Assembly (NCBI RefSeq): GCF_030908405.1
Contig: NZ_CP133089.1
Location: 1,178,001-1,242,000, forward strand
Length of the DNA: 64,000 nt
Direction: 5' to 3'
Source: Aminobacterium sp. MB27-C1
Lineage (GTDB): Bacteria > Synergistota > Synergistia > Synergistales > Aminobacteriaceae
The notes beneath the pieces are model-generated. The model was given only the letters and a program-made list of their open reading frames with translations. It made no database searches and was not told the origin of the DNA. Positions 9,681 through 18,841 of the stretch are shown here, one piece after another. Positions within the stretch are counted from its first letter, which is position 1. Each line of letters begins with the position of its first letter. The position numbers and the translations under genes are program-made.

Positions 9681-10843
9681 CAAACAATCTTTCTCGACTA
9701 GCTATTATTGGAGCTACTGGAAGTGTTGGAAAATCTGTTCTTGACATATGCAGAACCTATCCTGAAAAATTTAAAGTTGCTTTTCTCGTAGCTCATCAAA
9801 ATATTAAAAAAATGAGTTCGCTTATTAACGAATTCCATCCGGTTGGAGTCGCTTTAACAGATCATGAAGCTGCCCGTTCTTTGCGGGAACTCCATCCTGA
9901 TCTGCCTATTTATGAGTCAGAAGAAGATCTTGAATATATTGTTACTCACCCAGATGTTGATCACGTCGTTTTTGCCTCATCTGGAACAGACGCCATTAGA
10001 AGTTTGCAAAAAGCACTCGATGCAGACAAAAATGTTTCTCTTGCCAATAAAGAAAGTATCGTTGTTGCCGCACCATGGGTTATGCCTCTCGTAAAACGGA
10101 GAGACCAGCTTCGTCCTCTTGATAGCGAGCATAATGCTATATGGCAATGTCTCATCGGAGAAAATGTGCGAAATGTCAAAGAGATATTTCTAACAGCCTC
10201 TGGAGGCCCATTCAGAACATATACACGAGAAAAGCTTTCGTATGTCACTCCTGAGATGGCTTTATCTCATCCCGTATGGAATATGGGCTATAAAGTCACT
10301 GTTGACAGCGCAACTCTTATGAATAAAGGCATAGAAATAATAGAAGCTATGTATCTTTTCAACCTGGACAACACGCAAGTTCATGCAATAATTTGTCCAG
10401 GCTCTATCGTGCATGGCATTGTACATTTTTCAGATGGAACTGTAAAAATGGTCGCATCAACACCTGATATGCGCATGGCTGCTGCAACAGCTCTTGCCTA
10501 TCCAGAACGTCTGCCCACAATGCCACTTGTCGCACCCTTAGCATTTGACCCCCTTTCTATCAGTTTTTATTCTCCAGACGAAAGTCTTTTTCCAAGTCTT
10601 GCACTTGCCAAAGAAGTCGCCTGTAAGAAAGGTCCTTTCCCAGCTATTCTTGTGGGAGCTGATGAAATTGCCGTCGATGCTTTCATGAAAAAGAAAATAA
10701 ATTTTACGCAAATTCCCGTAGTGATAGAGAAAGTTCTATCGAGTTATAATGGGAAAGCGCCTGAAACGCTTGAGGAGAGTCTGCAGATTCTCCAATGGGG
10801 GAAAGTAACCGCACAGTCAATAGTACGGACATTGGAGAAATAG
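9677..10843 (+). CDS. dxr: 1-deoxy-D-xylulose 5-phosphate reductoisomerase
   Basis: Second step of the MEP isoprenoid pathway: NADPH- and metal-dependent conversion of DXP to MEP. The 388 residues show the NADPH motif GATGSVGKSVLDI, LANKESIV, the metal-site segment DSEHNAIWQ, TASGGPFR and HPVWNMGYKVTVDSATLMNK. The usual HPQSIxHS motif is CPGSIVHG, a His-to-Cys change at a position not thought to bind metal. Start is TTG 9677, which overlaps the cdsA stop (TTGA) and follows GGAGTGAT by about 6 bases. The pathway continues with ispG here and dxs/ispA near 30-32 kb. Confidence 0.93.
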   Translation: MTNNLSRLAIIGATGSVGKSVLDICRTYPEKFKVAFLVAHQNIKKMSSLINEFHPVGVALTDHEAARSLRELHPDLPIYESEEDLEYIVTHPDVDHVVFASSGTDAIRSLQKALDADKNVSLANKESIVVAAPWVMPLVKRRDQLRPLDSEHNAIWQCLIGENVRNVKEIFLTASGGPFRTYTREKLSYVTPEMALSHPVWNMGYKVTVDSATLMNKGIEIIEAMYLFNLDNTQVHAIICPGSIVHGIVHFSDGTVKMVASTPDMRMAAATALAYPERLPTMPLVAPLAFDPLSISFYSPDESLFPSLALAKEVACKKGPFPAILVGADEIAVDAFMKKKINFTQIPVVIEKVLSSYNGKAPETLEESLQILQWGKVTAQSIVRTLEK

Positions 10844-10862
10844 AGTAAGGAGAGAATACTTC

Positions 10863-11900
10863 ATGATTAGTTTGTTATCGTTCATTTTAGTCATAGGAAT
10901 TTGTGTTGTTTCCCATGAATACGGACACTATAAAACAGCAAAAGCCTGCGGAGTACATGTTCATGAGTTTGCTTTCGGAATGGGTCCTGTTATATGGCAG
11001 AAGAAGGGTAAAGACGAAACCTTATGGTCAGTTCGAGCTTTTCCCATTGGCGGATTTGTTCGCCTTGCAGGAATGGATGAAGAACAGCCTGGCGAGAAAG
11101 TAGATGAGGGAAAAGGTTTTAACGACAAAAAACCATGGCAACGTTTTCTCATTCTTCTTAATGGACCGTTGGTTAATATTTTATTAGCTATGATCCTTAC
11201 TGCTCTTTTCCTCTCCGGCCACGGCGTTCTTGATATGAGTGCTCCAGTCGTAGGAGAAATAATGCCCAACTTGCCCGCCCAAGAAATCGGGCTGGAATCT
11301 GGCGATATAATCAGGTCTATTAATGGAGTTACTGTTTCAGATTGGCCAGATATGGCAAAAACCATCAGGGATAGTTCAAAAGAAGGTCCGCTAACTCTTG
11401 AGATAGAAAGAAAGGGCGAAGTTTTTCAAAAAAGAGTAGAGATATCTTTTGACCCTAAATATGGCGCTCCGCTTCTTGGAATACGTCCACCTATTGTTCG
11501 ATACGGCTTTTTCTCTGCTTTGAGAAATGCCTTCTCTTATACTATCAATATGAGCATAGAAATGATTCGAGGTATAGTCAGATGGGCTTTGCATACTCAG
11601 GATGTAGAAGTCTCTGGCCCCATAGGAATAGCAACTATGGCAGGACAAGCAGCAAGACAAGGAATATGGGCCTTTCTATCATTCCTGGCTCTTATTAACC
11701 TTAACCTTGGTCTCATAAACTTGTTTCCGTTCCCGGCACTTGATGGAGGACGCCTTGTTTTTATCCTTGGCGAAATGATAACGAGAAAGCGTCTTCCTGA
11801 ACGGATAGAAAATTATATTCATTTTGCGGGTTTTGTACTTCTCATTACATTGATTCTTTTCATAACATGGAAAGATATTAGTCGAATCTTTAGTTTGTAA
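10863..11900 (+). CDS. rseP: Site-2-type membrane metalloprotease RseP
   Basis: Intramembrane zinc protease that cleaves membrane-anchored regulators or signal-peptide remnants. The HExxH motif is VVSHEYGHYK in the first transmembrane segment. A single PDZ domain follows (about residues 130-190), and the third zinc ligand lies in NLFPFPALDGG. The 345-residue length fits the one-PDZ form rather than the two-PDZ E. coli form. ATG 10863 follows TAAGGAGAG. It lies between dxr and ispG, as in many bacteria. The substrate is unknown. Confidence 0.92.
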   Translation: MISLLSFILVIGICVVSHEYGHYKTAKACGVHVHEFAFGMGPVIWQKKGKDETLWSVRAFPIGGFVRLAGMDEEQPGEKVDEGKGFNDKKPWQRFLILLNGPLVNILLAMILTALFLSGHGVLDMSAPVVGEIMPNLPAQEIGLESGDIIRSINGVTVSDWPDMAKTIRDSSKEGPLTLEIERKGEVFQKRVEISFDPKYGAPLLGIRPPIVRYGFFSALRNAFSYTINMSIEMIRGIVRWALHTQDVEVSGPIGIATMAGQAARQGIWAFLSFLALINLNLGLINLFPFPALDGGRLVFILGEMITRKRLPERIENYIHFAGFVLLITLILFITWKDISRIFSL

Positions 11901-11915
11901 TATAGAGGGATAGCA

Positions 11916-12986
11916 ATGACAGAAAGAAATGTAACTATAAAGAAACTTGTGATTGGCCATAAAGCACCTATACGGATAGAAAGTATGCTTAAAGAACCTC
12001 TATCAAGTTATGATCGTGTTCTAGAACAATGTCAAGCCTTGCAAAAGGCAGGTTGCGAGCTCGTAAGGGTGGCCTTTCCACACAAAGATTTGAAGACCGA
12101 ACTTTCTCGCTTAAATAGTGATATTGATATACCACTTATGGCTGATATACACTTTGATCCCGATTTAGCTATTGAAGCAATGGATGCTGGGTGCCCAGCT
12201 ATTCGTATTAATCCTGGAAATATGCCGCTTCACAAGTTGCAAAAACTTATTCATATAGCGTCTGAACGTTCTGTCGTTATACGAATAGGAGCCAATAGCG
12301 GCTCTATTAATGGAAGGCAACTTGCGCAATCTCATGGTGATAAAGCCTGTGCTCTTGTTTTAGCTGTAGAGGAACAACTTCAATTATTGCTAAAAGAAAA
12401 CTTTAATCGTATTATTCTTTCTGCTAAATCGACAAGCGTAAAAGAAACGGTGAGAGCCAACAAAATATTAAGTGAACGATATCCAGATTTTCCTCTTCAC
12501 ATTGGAATTACTGAAGCTGGCCCTGGGCTCACCGGGCTTGTTCGCAGCGCTTCGGGAATTGCGCTTATGCTTGCTCAAGGGATTGGAGATACGCTCAGAG
12601 TCAGTCTTACCTCTGATCCAGTCAAGGAAGTTGAAGCGGGATACGAAATTCTACGTTCTCTTGAACTCAGGGAACATGGATTTCATCTTATCTCCTGTCC
12701 TACATGTGGCCGGCGACGAATAGATGTGGCGTCAATAGTAGAACGTATAAAACCGTATTTGAAAGATGTACCCGATGGACTAACTGTAGCTGTTATGGGC
12801 TGCGAAGTTAATGGCCCACGAGAAGCTAAGAATGCAGATATCGGTTTTGCAGGCTCCCCTGCAGGCATGGTGGTTTTTACGAAAGGCCATATTATAGGAG
12901 AATGTTCTATCGATGAAATCCCAGAAAAAATAGCCTTACTTGTCGATATGCTTCGAAAAGAAAGAAACTCAAATAATAAGGAATAA
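11916..12986 (+). CDS. ispG: 4-hydroxy-3-methylbut-2-enyl diphosphate synthase (GcpE)
   Basis: Fe-S enzyme of the MEP pathway that converts MEcPP to HMBPP. The 356 residues begin with the TIM-barrel part ([20 protein letters not shown]) and end with the [4Fe-4S] part, whose cysteines are in SCPTCGRR and [13 protein letters not shown] terminal [10 protein letters not shown] segment also fits. ATG 11916 lies 15 bases after rseP. The length matches the short bacterial form with no inserted domain. Confidence 0.94.
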   Translation: MTERNVTIKKLVIGHKAPIRIESMLKEPLSSYDRVLEQCQALQKAGCELVRVAFPHKDLKTELSRLNSDIDIPLMADIHFDPDLAIEAMDAGCPAIRINPGNMPLHKLQKLIHIASERSVVIRIGANSGSINGRQLAQSHGDKACALVLAVEEQLQLLLKENFNRIILSAKSTSVKETVRANKILSERYPDFPLHIGITEAGPGLTGLVRSASGIALMLAQGIGDTLRVSLTSDPVKEVEAGYEILRSLELREHGFHLISCPTCGRRRIDVASIVERIKPYLKDVPDGLTVAVMGCEVNGPREAKNADIGFAGSPAGMVVFTKGHIIGECSIDEIPEKIALLVDMLRKERNSNNKE

Positions 12987-13003
12987 AGAGAGGAGAGACA
13001 GGC

Positions 13004-13954
13004 ATGCCTATAAGTCTCAAGGGAAGACATTTTTTGACATTGAAAGATTTTACAGAACAAGAAATTTACTACCTTCTCGACTTGGCGGCTCAGTTGAAAG
13101 CCAAAAAAAGAGCCGGACTTCGAGGGAATTTGCTTCAAGGGAAAAACATTGCCTTGTTATTTGAAAAAGCCTCAACTCGTACTCGCTGTGCTTTTACAGT
13201 GGCATGTATTGACGAGGGGGGTCATGCTGAATATCTCGGGAAAAATGATATTCATTTTGGAGGGAAGGAAGATGTAAAGGACACAGCTAGAGTCCTCGGA
13301 AGAATGTTTGATGGCATTGAATTTCGTGGATTCAAGCAGGCAACAGTAGACGAACTGGCCGCCTACGCCGGTGTACCCGTATGGAACGGTCTTACTGATA
13401 CATACCATCCAACCCAAATTTTAGCGGACTTCTTGACTCTCCAAGAAAATTTTGGAGCCCATTTAGAGGGAATTCGACTTGTTTATGCTGGAGATGGGCG
13501 CAACAACATGGCTAACTCATTGATGATAGGCTCGGCAAAACTGGGTCTCCATTTTGTAATTGCAGCCCCTTCATCTCTATTTCCTGACAAAGGATTATAC
13601 GAAGAATGTCTCGCTATGGCAGACAAAACAGGAGGAACAATTACTCTTGAGGAAGATCCTATAAAAGCAGTAAAAGGCGCTCATGCCATTTATACTGATG
13701 TTTGGGCATCAATGGGTGAGGAAGCCCAGATGCAAGAGAGAGAAGCCCTTTTACGCCCATATCAAGTCAACTTCAAACTTATGAAAGCAACCGGAAATGA
13801 TAAGACGATTTTCCTACACTGCCTTCCTGCGTATAAAGGGAAAGAGGTTACGGAAGATCTTTTTGAATCACGGGCTTCAAAGGTATTTGATGAGGCAGAA
13901 AACCGTCTTCATACAATCAAAGCCGTAATGGTGGCCACAATAGGAAATCTCTAG
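13004..13954 (+). CDS. argF: Ornithine carbamoyltransferase
   Basis: Transfers the carbamoyl group between carbamoyl phosphate and ornithine, working towards arginine or in reverse in citrulline catabolism. The 316 residues show the carbamoyl-phosphate motif STRTRCAF, the HPTQ motif ([11 protein letters not shown]), the ornithine motif FLHCLPAY and the C-terminal [11 protein letters not shown]. No carbamate kinase or arginine deiminase gene lies nearby, so the direction is open. ATG 13004 follows a GAGAGGAGA site. It is unrelated in function to the upstream ispG and is probably a rider at the end of that unit. Confidence 0.9.
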   Translation: MPISLKGRHFLTLKDFTEQEIYYLLDLAAQLKAKKRAGLRGNLLQGKNIALLFEKASTRTRCAFTVACIDEGGHAEYLGKNDIHFGGKEDVKDTARVLGRMFDGIEFRGFKQATVDELAAYAGVPVWNGLTDTYHPTQILADFLTLQENFGAHLEGIRLVYAGDGRNNMANSLMIGSAKLGLHFVIAAPSSLFPDKGLYEECLAMADKTGGTITLEEDPIKAVKGAHAIYTDVWASMGEEAQMQEREALLRPYQVNFKLMKATGNDKTIFLHCLPAYKGKEVTEDLFESRASKVFDEAENRLHTIKAVMVATIGNL

Positions 13955-13965
13955 TAAAAATATAC

Positions 13966-13994
13966 TTGCCTCATAAACCTTGAGGGGGTATTAT
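13966..13994 (+). promoter_or_regulatory. Candidate sigma-70 promoter for the zinc-ribbon gene
   Basis: TTGCCT (13966-13971) and TATTAT (13989-13994) are separated by exactly 17 bases, about 30 bases before the small gene's start codon. The match is good but was found by eye only. Confidence 0.5.
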
Positions 13995-14025
13995 AGACTG
14001 AAATAAATAGCAGGGGGGATAACTT

Positions 14026-14205
14026 TTGACACAATCGAAACGAACCTTTCGATGTGCTTCCTGTGGAGAAATTTTTGAACAGGAAGGAAATGGATCCTCC
14101 ATAAAATGTCCTAAATGCCGAAGTAAAATTCTGATTCTCCTTGAAGGAGAGTCTCTAGGTAAAAAAGGATGCGGAGGTTCTTGCGGTTCCTGCTCATCGG
14201 GTTGA
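14026..14205 (+). CDS. Small zinc-ribbon protein (59 residues)
   Basis: A short gene with a clear ribosome site (AGGGGGG) before TTG 14026 and a strong terminator just after the stop. The protein has a CxxC...CxxC zinc ribbon (CASC at 10-13, CPKC at 28-31) like the FmdB/Zn-ribbon family, then a tail rich in Gly, Cys and Ser (GCGGSCGSCSSG) with three more cysteines. The tail could hold a metal or cluster. It has its own candidate promoter and terminator, so it is probably a real single-gene unit. The function is unknown. Confidence 0.7.
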   Translation: MTQSKRTFRCASCGEIFEQEGNGSSIKCPKCRSKILILLEGESLGKKGCGGSCGSCSSG

Positions 14206-14218
14206 GGAGTTTAATGTT

Positions 14219-14246
14219 AAGGGCGGCAGTTTGCCGCCCTTTTATA
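14219..14246 (+). terminator. Strong hairpin between the zinc-ribbon gene and nikR
   Basis: AAGGGCGGCA pairs with TGCCGCCCTT (14219-14242) around a short loop, followed by a T-rich run on the plus strand. It ends the zinc-ribbon unit. The convergent nikR stops at 14249, so the hairpin may serve both directions. Confidence 0.85.
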
Positions 14247-14248
14247 TT

Positions 14249-14656
14249 TTATATTGTAGTTGTAACAACTGGATCTGCTGTGTTGATTCCTTTAATAGAT
14301 GAAACAGCTTTTACGAGCTTACGTATTTTTTCAGCAGACCCTCTTAAAACAATAGCTTCAAGGCAATGGTCATGGTCAAGATGTACATGACTTGTACAAA
14401 CAATCACATCGCCAAAATCATGTTGAACTTGAGTCAGTTCTGCAGAAGTGTCATGGGAATGGTGATCATAAAGAATCGTCAGTGTTCCAAAAACAGATCC
14501 CGATCCTTCTTCCCAACGATTTCTGGAAATAGACTGTCTGATAAGCTGTCGTATTGCACCTGAGCGGTTAGGTATTCCTGATCTCTTTATCCAGTGATCA
14601 AATTCCTCTAGCAAGGATTCCGGTACTGCAACTCCGAATCGAACGAGTTTTTCCAA
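14249..14656 (-). CDS. nikR: Nickel-responsive ribbon-helix-helix regulator NikR
   Basis: Nickel-sensing repressor. The 135 residues have an N-terminal ribbon-helix-helix (about 1-45) and a C-terminal ACT-like nickel domain. The four Ni ligands are readable: the His in TQVQHDFGD, the two His in SHVHLDHDH and the Cys after DHDHC. The start is TTG 14656, about 10 bases after a GAGGAGG site on the minus strand; no ATG fits. There is no nickel transporter or hydrogenase next to it. A TATAAT at 14691-14696 (minus) is a possible -10 element. Confidence 0.92.
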   Translation of the reverse strand: MEKLVRFGVAVPESLLEEFDHWIKRSGIPNRSGAIRQLIRQSISRNRWEEGSGSVFGTLTILYDHHSHDTSAELTQVQHDFGDVIVCTSHVHLDHDHCLEAIVLRGSAEKIRKLVKAVSSIKGINTADPVVTTTI

Positions 14657-14733
14657 CGCAAGACAGCCTCCTCTCTCTAATAGTTACTTCATTATAAATG
14701 ATTTTAATACATTCCCCCGTTTATTTAATTGGA

Positions 14734-14752
14734 TGTTATTCTAAACCTAACA
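14734..14752. promoter_or_regulatory. Weak inverted repeat between nikR and nadE
   Basis: TGTTA and TAACA are separated by 9 bases in the divergent nikR/nadE spacer. A regulator such as NikR could bind here, but the arms are short and this could be chance in A+T-rich DNA. Confidence 0.2.
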
Positions 14753-14815
14753 AATTTTGCAGTTGAAACATGATTTCGTGATAGAATTGATAATCTCGGC
14801 GAAATTTCAGCTATA

Positions 14816-14824
14816 TGCTAGAAT
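14816..14824 (+). promoter_or_regulatory. Candidate extended -10 element for nadE
   Basis: TG-C-TAGAAT fits an extended -10 box, about 40 bases before nadE. The matching -35 is weak; a TTGATA at 14788-14793 is spaced too far for this box. Confidence 0.35.
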
Positions 14825-14864
14825 AAGTGAGACAAAACGGAGAAGGAAGGAAAGGGAATCTATC

Positions 14865-15611
14865 ATGCAAATATACGTTCGCTCTCCGAAAAAAATAGTA
14901 GCGACTATAGAAAAATGGTTAGCAGATAAGGTTTCATCAGCAGGTGCCCACGGATGTGTGGTCGGGTTAAGCGGCGGTATTGATTCTGCCCTTGTAGCCG
15001 TATTACTGCGAAGAACCTTTGGAAGCAATATGCTGGGAGTGATGATGCCCTGCCATAGTTTGCCTGAGGATCAACAAGATGCGGAAAAACTTATAGATGT
15101 TTTTTCTATTCCTTCTACCTTAGTAGATCTTTCCGCAACGTACGATTCTCTCGTTAAGGGGCTGGAAGAATCTTCTGTGCCTCTTCGACACATCGCACTG
15201 GCAAACATAAAACCCAGGTTACGAATGACAACACTCTATGCTATTGCACAATCCAAAGGATATCTTGTATGCGGAACAAGCAATAAGGCTGAAATTATTG
15301 CCGGTTATTTCACCAAACATGGTGATTCCGGAGCAGACATCTGGCCCTTAGGTGATCTTTTAAAAGAAGAAGTACGCGAGACATCTGCCTATTTAAGGGT
15401 ACCAGAAGACATCATCCAAAAGCCGCCATCGGCAGGCCTTTGGAAAGGACAAACTGATGAGAATGAAATGGGACTTACATATGACGATATTGATAAATAT
15501 ATAGCGACAGGAAACGTCAAGGAAAGTGTTAGGCAACGAATTGAAGAGAGATATCGTCAATCTGTGCATAAACGGGAATTACCACCTGTCTGCATAATAC
15601 CGAAAGATTAA
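14865..15611 (+). CDS. nadE: NH3-dependent NAD+ synthetase
   Basis: Final step of NAD synthesis: amidates nicotinic acid adenine dinucleotide with ammonia and ATP. The 248 residues have the N-type ATP pyrophosphatase loop GLSGGIDSALV and CGTSNKAE, then WPLGDLLKEEV and PPSAGLWKGQTDE. There is no N-terminal nitrilase (glutaminase) domain, so free ammonia is the nitrogen donor, as suits an amino-acid fermenter. ATG 14865 lies after GGAAGGAAAGGGA. The frame is open upstream, but that part covers the promoter region. nadD and nadK occur later in the window. Confidence 0.92.
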   Translation: MQIYVRSPKKIVATIEKWLADKVSSAGAHGCVVGLSGGIDSALVAVLLRRTFGSNMLGVMMPCHSLPEDQQDAEKLIDVFSIPSTLVDLSATYDSLVKGLEESSVPLRHIALANIKPRLRMTTLYAIAQSKGYLVCGTSNKAEIIAGYFTKHGDSGADIWPLGDLLKEEVRETSAYLRVPEDIIQKPPSAGLWKGQTDENEMGLTYDDIDKYIATGNVKESVRQRIEERYRQSVHKRELPPVCIIPKD

Positions 15612-15643
15612 TGGAACGATTTTTATAGAAGAGGTGATTGTTC

Positions 15644-16393
15644 GTGTCAGGACATTCAAAGTGGGCGAACATAAAGCATAGAAAGGCAGCCCAAGATGCA
15701 AAGAGAGGAAATCTATTTCAGAAACTAGTACGAGCGATTATTGTTGCAGCCAAAGAAGGTGGCGGCGATCCAGGAATGAACGTTCGTCTTAAAACAGCAA
15801 TAGATAGAGCTAAAGCTGCAAGTGTTCCCAATGAGAATATCACTAGAGCAATAAAGAGAGGAACTGGAGAAATTGAAGGAGCCATGTACGAGGAAATTAC
15901 ATATGAAGGTTATGGCTCTAACGGTGTAGCACTTATGATAGAAGCACTCACTGACAATAGAAACAGAACAGCAGCAGATATGCGAGCTATACTTACCCGT
16001 GGTGGTGGTGCCCTTGGTGAATCCGGCTGTGTTGCCTGGATGTTTGAACGAAAAGGTGTCATTGAAGTAAAGGGTGAGAATATAGACGAAGAAACAATCA
16101 TGCTTGCCTGTCTTGATGCAGGAGCAGAAGACTTTGAAGCAACAGATGAGGGATACACTATATTTACAACTCCTTCAGCCTTAACTGACGTCCAGAAAGC
16201 ATTGGAAGATGCCGGATACGCTGTCGAACGCGCAGAGGCTGAAATGATCCCCAATAACACAGTTGCTATAGAAACAATAGAGCAGGCACAAAAAATCTTG
16301 AGATTGCTTGAGACTCTTGAAGATCATGATGATATCCAGAATGTCTATGCCAACTTTGATATTCCGGACGAAATTATGGCCCAAGTTGAATAA
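15644..16393 (+). CDS. yebC: YebC/TACO1 family protein
   Basis: Conserved YebC/TACO1 protein, described as a transcriptional regulator and more recently tied to translation of difficult peptides. The 249 residues start with the canonical SGHSKWANIKHRKAAQD and include GSNGVALMIEALTDNRNRT and GGALGESGCVAWMF. The start is GTG 15644, 7 bases after GAGGTG; a TTG six bases upstream is less likely because family members begin at SGHSKW. Its location directly before ruvC is the usual one. Confidence 0.93.
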   Translation: MSGHSKWANIKHRKAAQDAKRGNLFQKLVRAIIVAAKEGGGDPGMNVRLKTAIDRAKAASVPNENITRAIKRGTGEIEGAMYEEITYEGYGSNGVALMIEALTDNRNRTAADMRAILTRGGGALGESGCVAWMFERKGVIEVKGENIDEETIMLACLDAGAEDFEATDEGYTIFTTPSALTDVQKALEDAGYAVERAEAEMIPNNTVAIETIEQAQKILRLLETLEDHDDIQNVYANFDIPDEIMAQVE

Positions 16394-16910
16394 AAAGCAA
16401 ATTATAACTTGTATTGGAATAGATCCAGGGTTAGGCCGTTTAGGATTTGCCCTTGTCCGGAAGGATGGACATTGTTTTTCTGCAGAAGATTATGGATGCA
16501 TTGAAACTCCACCCAAAACAGACGTGCCTTTGCGGCTTGAGATGATTTACAACAAACTTGGGGAGCGGATTCAAAACTGCTCCCCAGATTTTATGTCAGT
16601 AGAGAAACTTTTCTTCGGACGTAATATAACAACTGCTGAATACGTTTGGCAAGCTCGGGGCATTATTCTTTTACTGGCTTCTCAATATAAATTACCTGTG
16701 TATGAACCTAAACCTTCACAAATAAAAGTAGCTGTTTGCGGCTCTGGATCTGCCGACAAAAAACAAGTTCAAAAGATGGTGCAACGGCTATTAAATTTAA
16801 AAGAGATTCCACAACCAGATGATGCAGCTGATGCCATTGCTATAGCTTTAACAGGTATCGCACTTCATTCTTTTAGTAGAAAAACGAAAGCAGGTGGTTT
16901 TTCTTGCTAA
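16386..16910 (+). CDS. ruvC: Holliday junction resolvase RuvC
   Basis: Endonuclease that cuts the Holliday junction within the RuvABC complex. The four acidic active-site positions are readable: Asp in CIGIDPGLGR, Glu in SVEKLFFG, and the two Asp in PDDAADAIAIAL. The best start is TTG 16386, giving 174 residues, the usual size. It overlaps the end of yebC by 8 bases, and no ATG in frame gives a sensible N-terminus. The ribosome site is weak, so coupling to yebC is likely. Confidence 0.9.
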   Translation: MNKKQIITCIGIDPGLGRLGFALVRKDGHCFSAEDYGCIETPPKTDVPLRLEMIYNKLGERIQNCSPDFMSVEKLFFGRNITTAEYVWQARGIILLLASQYKLPVYEPKPSQIKVAVCGSGSADKKQVQKMVQRLLNLKEIPQPDDAADAIAIALTGIALHSFSRKTKAGGFSC

Positions 16911-17515
16911 GAAGTGTTGAGGGAAAAATTCTTCAGATAACACAAGAGAACGTTATACTTGATGTAAATGGCTTTGGTTTAGATATTCTCTGTTCAGGAA
17001 GTGCGCTTCGGCTATGCGAAGAGTGTGAAAGTGTACGATTGACAACATATTTACAAGTATCAGAAAGCGGAATAACTCTTTTTGGCTTCTCAAGCGAGCT
17101 GGAACGAGACGTCTTTTTAAAATTAATAACTGTAAAAGGAGTTGGGGGTAGAGTAGGGTTGGCTATACTTCGCACATTATCTCCATCTCAGGTTGTTCGT
17201 TCGATCGTCGCTTCTGATATTGATACTTTTCTTCAGGTTCCAGGAGTAGGGAAAAAGACTGCCGAACGCTTGTGTTTCGAGTTGAAACGCCACTTATCAG
17301 AAGAGATGATTGCAGAATTTGCAGAGGAAGAAGAGATTATACCTACAATGCTCGCTAAGAATACGGTTGCAGCTGCTCTTCGTTCTCTGGGATTTACTCA
17401 AAACGAAGTTTACACTGTTATGAATCGTCTTAAAAGAGAGATGGGCGCTGAGTTTGAAACAGCAAAGGAAGAAGTACTGCTTAAACAAGCTCTTCGTGAA
17501 CTAAAAAGAAACTGA
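16904..17515 (+). CDS. ruvA: Holliday junction DNA helicase subunit RuvA
   Basis: Junction-binding subunit that positions RuvB motors. The 203 residues have the N-terminal OB fold (LRSVEGKIL...), helix-hairpin-helix motifs ([17 protein letters not shown] and [15 protein letters not shown]) and a C-terminal three-helix domain that contacts RuvB ([14 protein letters not shown]). The start is TTG 16904, overlapping the ruvC stop by 7 bases. Confidence 0.95.
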   Translation: MLRSVEGKILQITQENVILDVNGFGLDILCSGSALRLCEECESVRLTTYLQVSESGITLFGFSSELERDVFLKLITVKGVGGRVGLAILRTLSPSQVVRSIVASDIDTFLQVPGVGKKTAERLCFELKRHLSEEMIAEFAEEEEIIPTMLAKNTVAAALRSLGFTQNEVYTVMNRLKREMGAEFETAKEEVLLKQALRELKRN

Positions 17516-17525
17516 GGTGAAAAAC

Positions 17526-18584
17526 GTGTCGGAAGAAAAGGCTAGCTTTTTCGACCTTCAGAATAAAACCTTCGAAGAAGAAATAACACTCCGCCCTTCA
17601 ACATTGCAAGATTTTGTTGGGCAACAACAACTTAAAGATAAACTTTCAATATTTGTACAAGCTGCTCGTCAAAGAAAAGAAGCGCTTGATCATATTCTTT
17701 TTTACGGCCCTCCCGGTCTTGGTAAGACAACTCTTGCCGGGATTATTGCTCATGAAATGGGTGGTCAGCTTCGTGTAACCACTGGTCCTGCGCTAGAAAA
17801 AGCAGGAGATCTTGCTGCTATTTTGTCAAATCTCGAACCTTACGACGTTCTTTTTATTGATGAAATTCACCGCTTACCTGCAAATGTCGAAGAGATTCTT
17901 TATCCGAGTATGGAAGATTTTAGTCTGCATATTATTGTGGGAAAAGGCCCGCTTGCCAACAATATCTGTCTCAGCCTTCCTCCCTTTACCCTTGTTGGGG
18001 CAACGACGCGCCTTGGCCTCTTGACATCCCCTCTTCGTGCACGATTCGGAATAGTAGAACAGCTCAAGCTTTATGAGGAAAAAGAGATTTCAGATATAGT
18101 CCAAAGGGGCGCCCATGTTCTTGGAGTCAAAATAGAAGAAGAGGCTGCATACGAAATAGCACGTCGTTCTCGAGGTACACCACGTGTGGCTATACGTTTA
18201 CTTAAAAGGGTTCGGGATGTTGCTGAAGTTCGTCAATCATCCTCAATAACCTCATCGATTGCATCGATTGCTCTTAACATGCTTGGGCTCGACTCTTTGG
18301 GGCTAGATGATGGTGACCGCAGAATTTTACATGTGATTGTAGAACTTTTTGATGGAGGACCAGTAGGACTTTCAACGATTGCGGCAGCATTAAACGAAGA
18401 AGGACAAACCATAGAAGACATATACGAACCATATCTTATTCAAAAAGGTCTCATAGAAAGAACACCTCGAGGTAGAAAGGCAACTAAAAATGGATATTTA
18501 TATCTTGGAAAGAACCCTCCAGAGGATATTACTAAGCAATTAGAATTCTACCAAGAGGAGGAATCAGACTCATGCAAGGAATAG
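17526..18584 (+). CDS. ruvB: Holliday junction branch migration ATPase RuvB
   Basis: AAA+ hexameric motor that drives branch migration with RuvA. The 352 residues contain Walker [10 protein letters not shown], Walker [10 protein letters not shown], sensor 1 GATTRLGLL with the arginine-finger region SPLRARFG, and the C-terminal winged helix ([13 protein letters not shown]). GTG 17526 lies 6 bases after GAGGTG and gives a normal N-terminus. A GTG at 17517 overlaps that site, so it was rejected. Confidence 0.95.
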   Translation: MSEEKASFFDLQNKTFEEEITLRPSTLQDFVGQQQLKDKLSIFVQAARQRKEALDHILFYGPPGLGKTTLAGIIAHEMGGQLRVTTGPALEKAGDLAAILSNLEPYDVLFIDEIHRLPANVEEILYPSMEDFSLHIIVGKGPLANNICLSLPPFTLVGATTRLGLLTSPLRARFGIVEQLKLYEEKEISDIVQRGAHVLGVKIEEEAAYEIARRSRGTPRVAIRLLKRVRDVAEVRQSSSITSSIASIALNMLGLDSLGLDDGDRRILHVIVELFDGGPVGLSTIAAALNEEGQTIEDIYEPYLIQKGLIERTPRGRKATKNGYLYLGKNPPEDITKQLEFYQEEESDSCKE

Positions 18585-18796
18585 GAAAAGGTCTTATTTT
18601 CACGGGGATAATTCTCATTATTGCGGGAAGCCTCTTCCTTGTTTTTTCAAAGTTAAATATCCCCTTTGGGAAATTGCCTGGAGACATTACGTATACGCGA
18701 AAAAATGTTACAGTTTTTGCACCTATCACCACAATGATTATTGTGAGTATCGTGTTAACTGTAGTTTTGAACATTATTGGACGTTGGATGAAATAA
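18572..18796 (+). CDS. DUF2905 small membrane protein
   Basis: A 74-residue protein with two hydrophobic helices flanking the conserved [18 protein letters not shown] segment, typical of DUF2905. It overlaps the end of ruvB by 13 bases, with AAGAGGAGG just before its ATG. Members of this family sit beside ruvB and queA in many bacteria. Function is not known. Confidence 0.85.
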   Translation: MQGIGKGLIFTGIILIIAGSLFLVFSKLNIPFGKLPGDITYTRKNVTVFAPITTMIIVSIVLTVVLNIIGRWMK

Positions 18797-18841
18797 TAAA
18801 TTCAAAAAAAGAAATCGAGAGAAGGAGGAACGTACGTTCTT

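Noticed and set aside
14734-14752. A firm NikR operator call
   Set aside because: Five-base arms in A+T-rich DNA are too short, and it does not match the E. coli NikR site; kept only as a weak feature.
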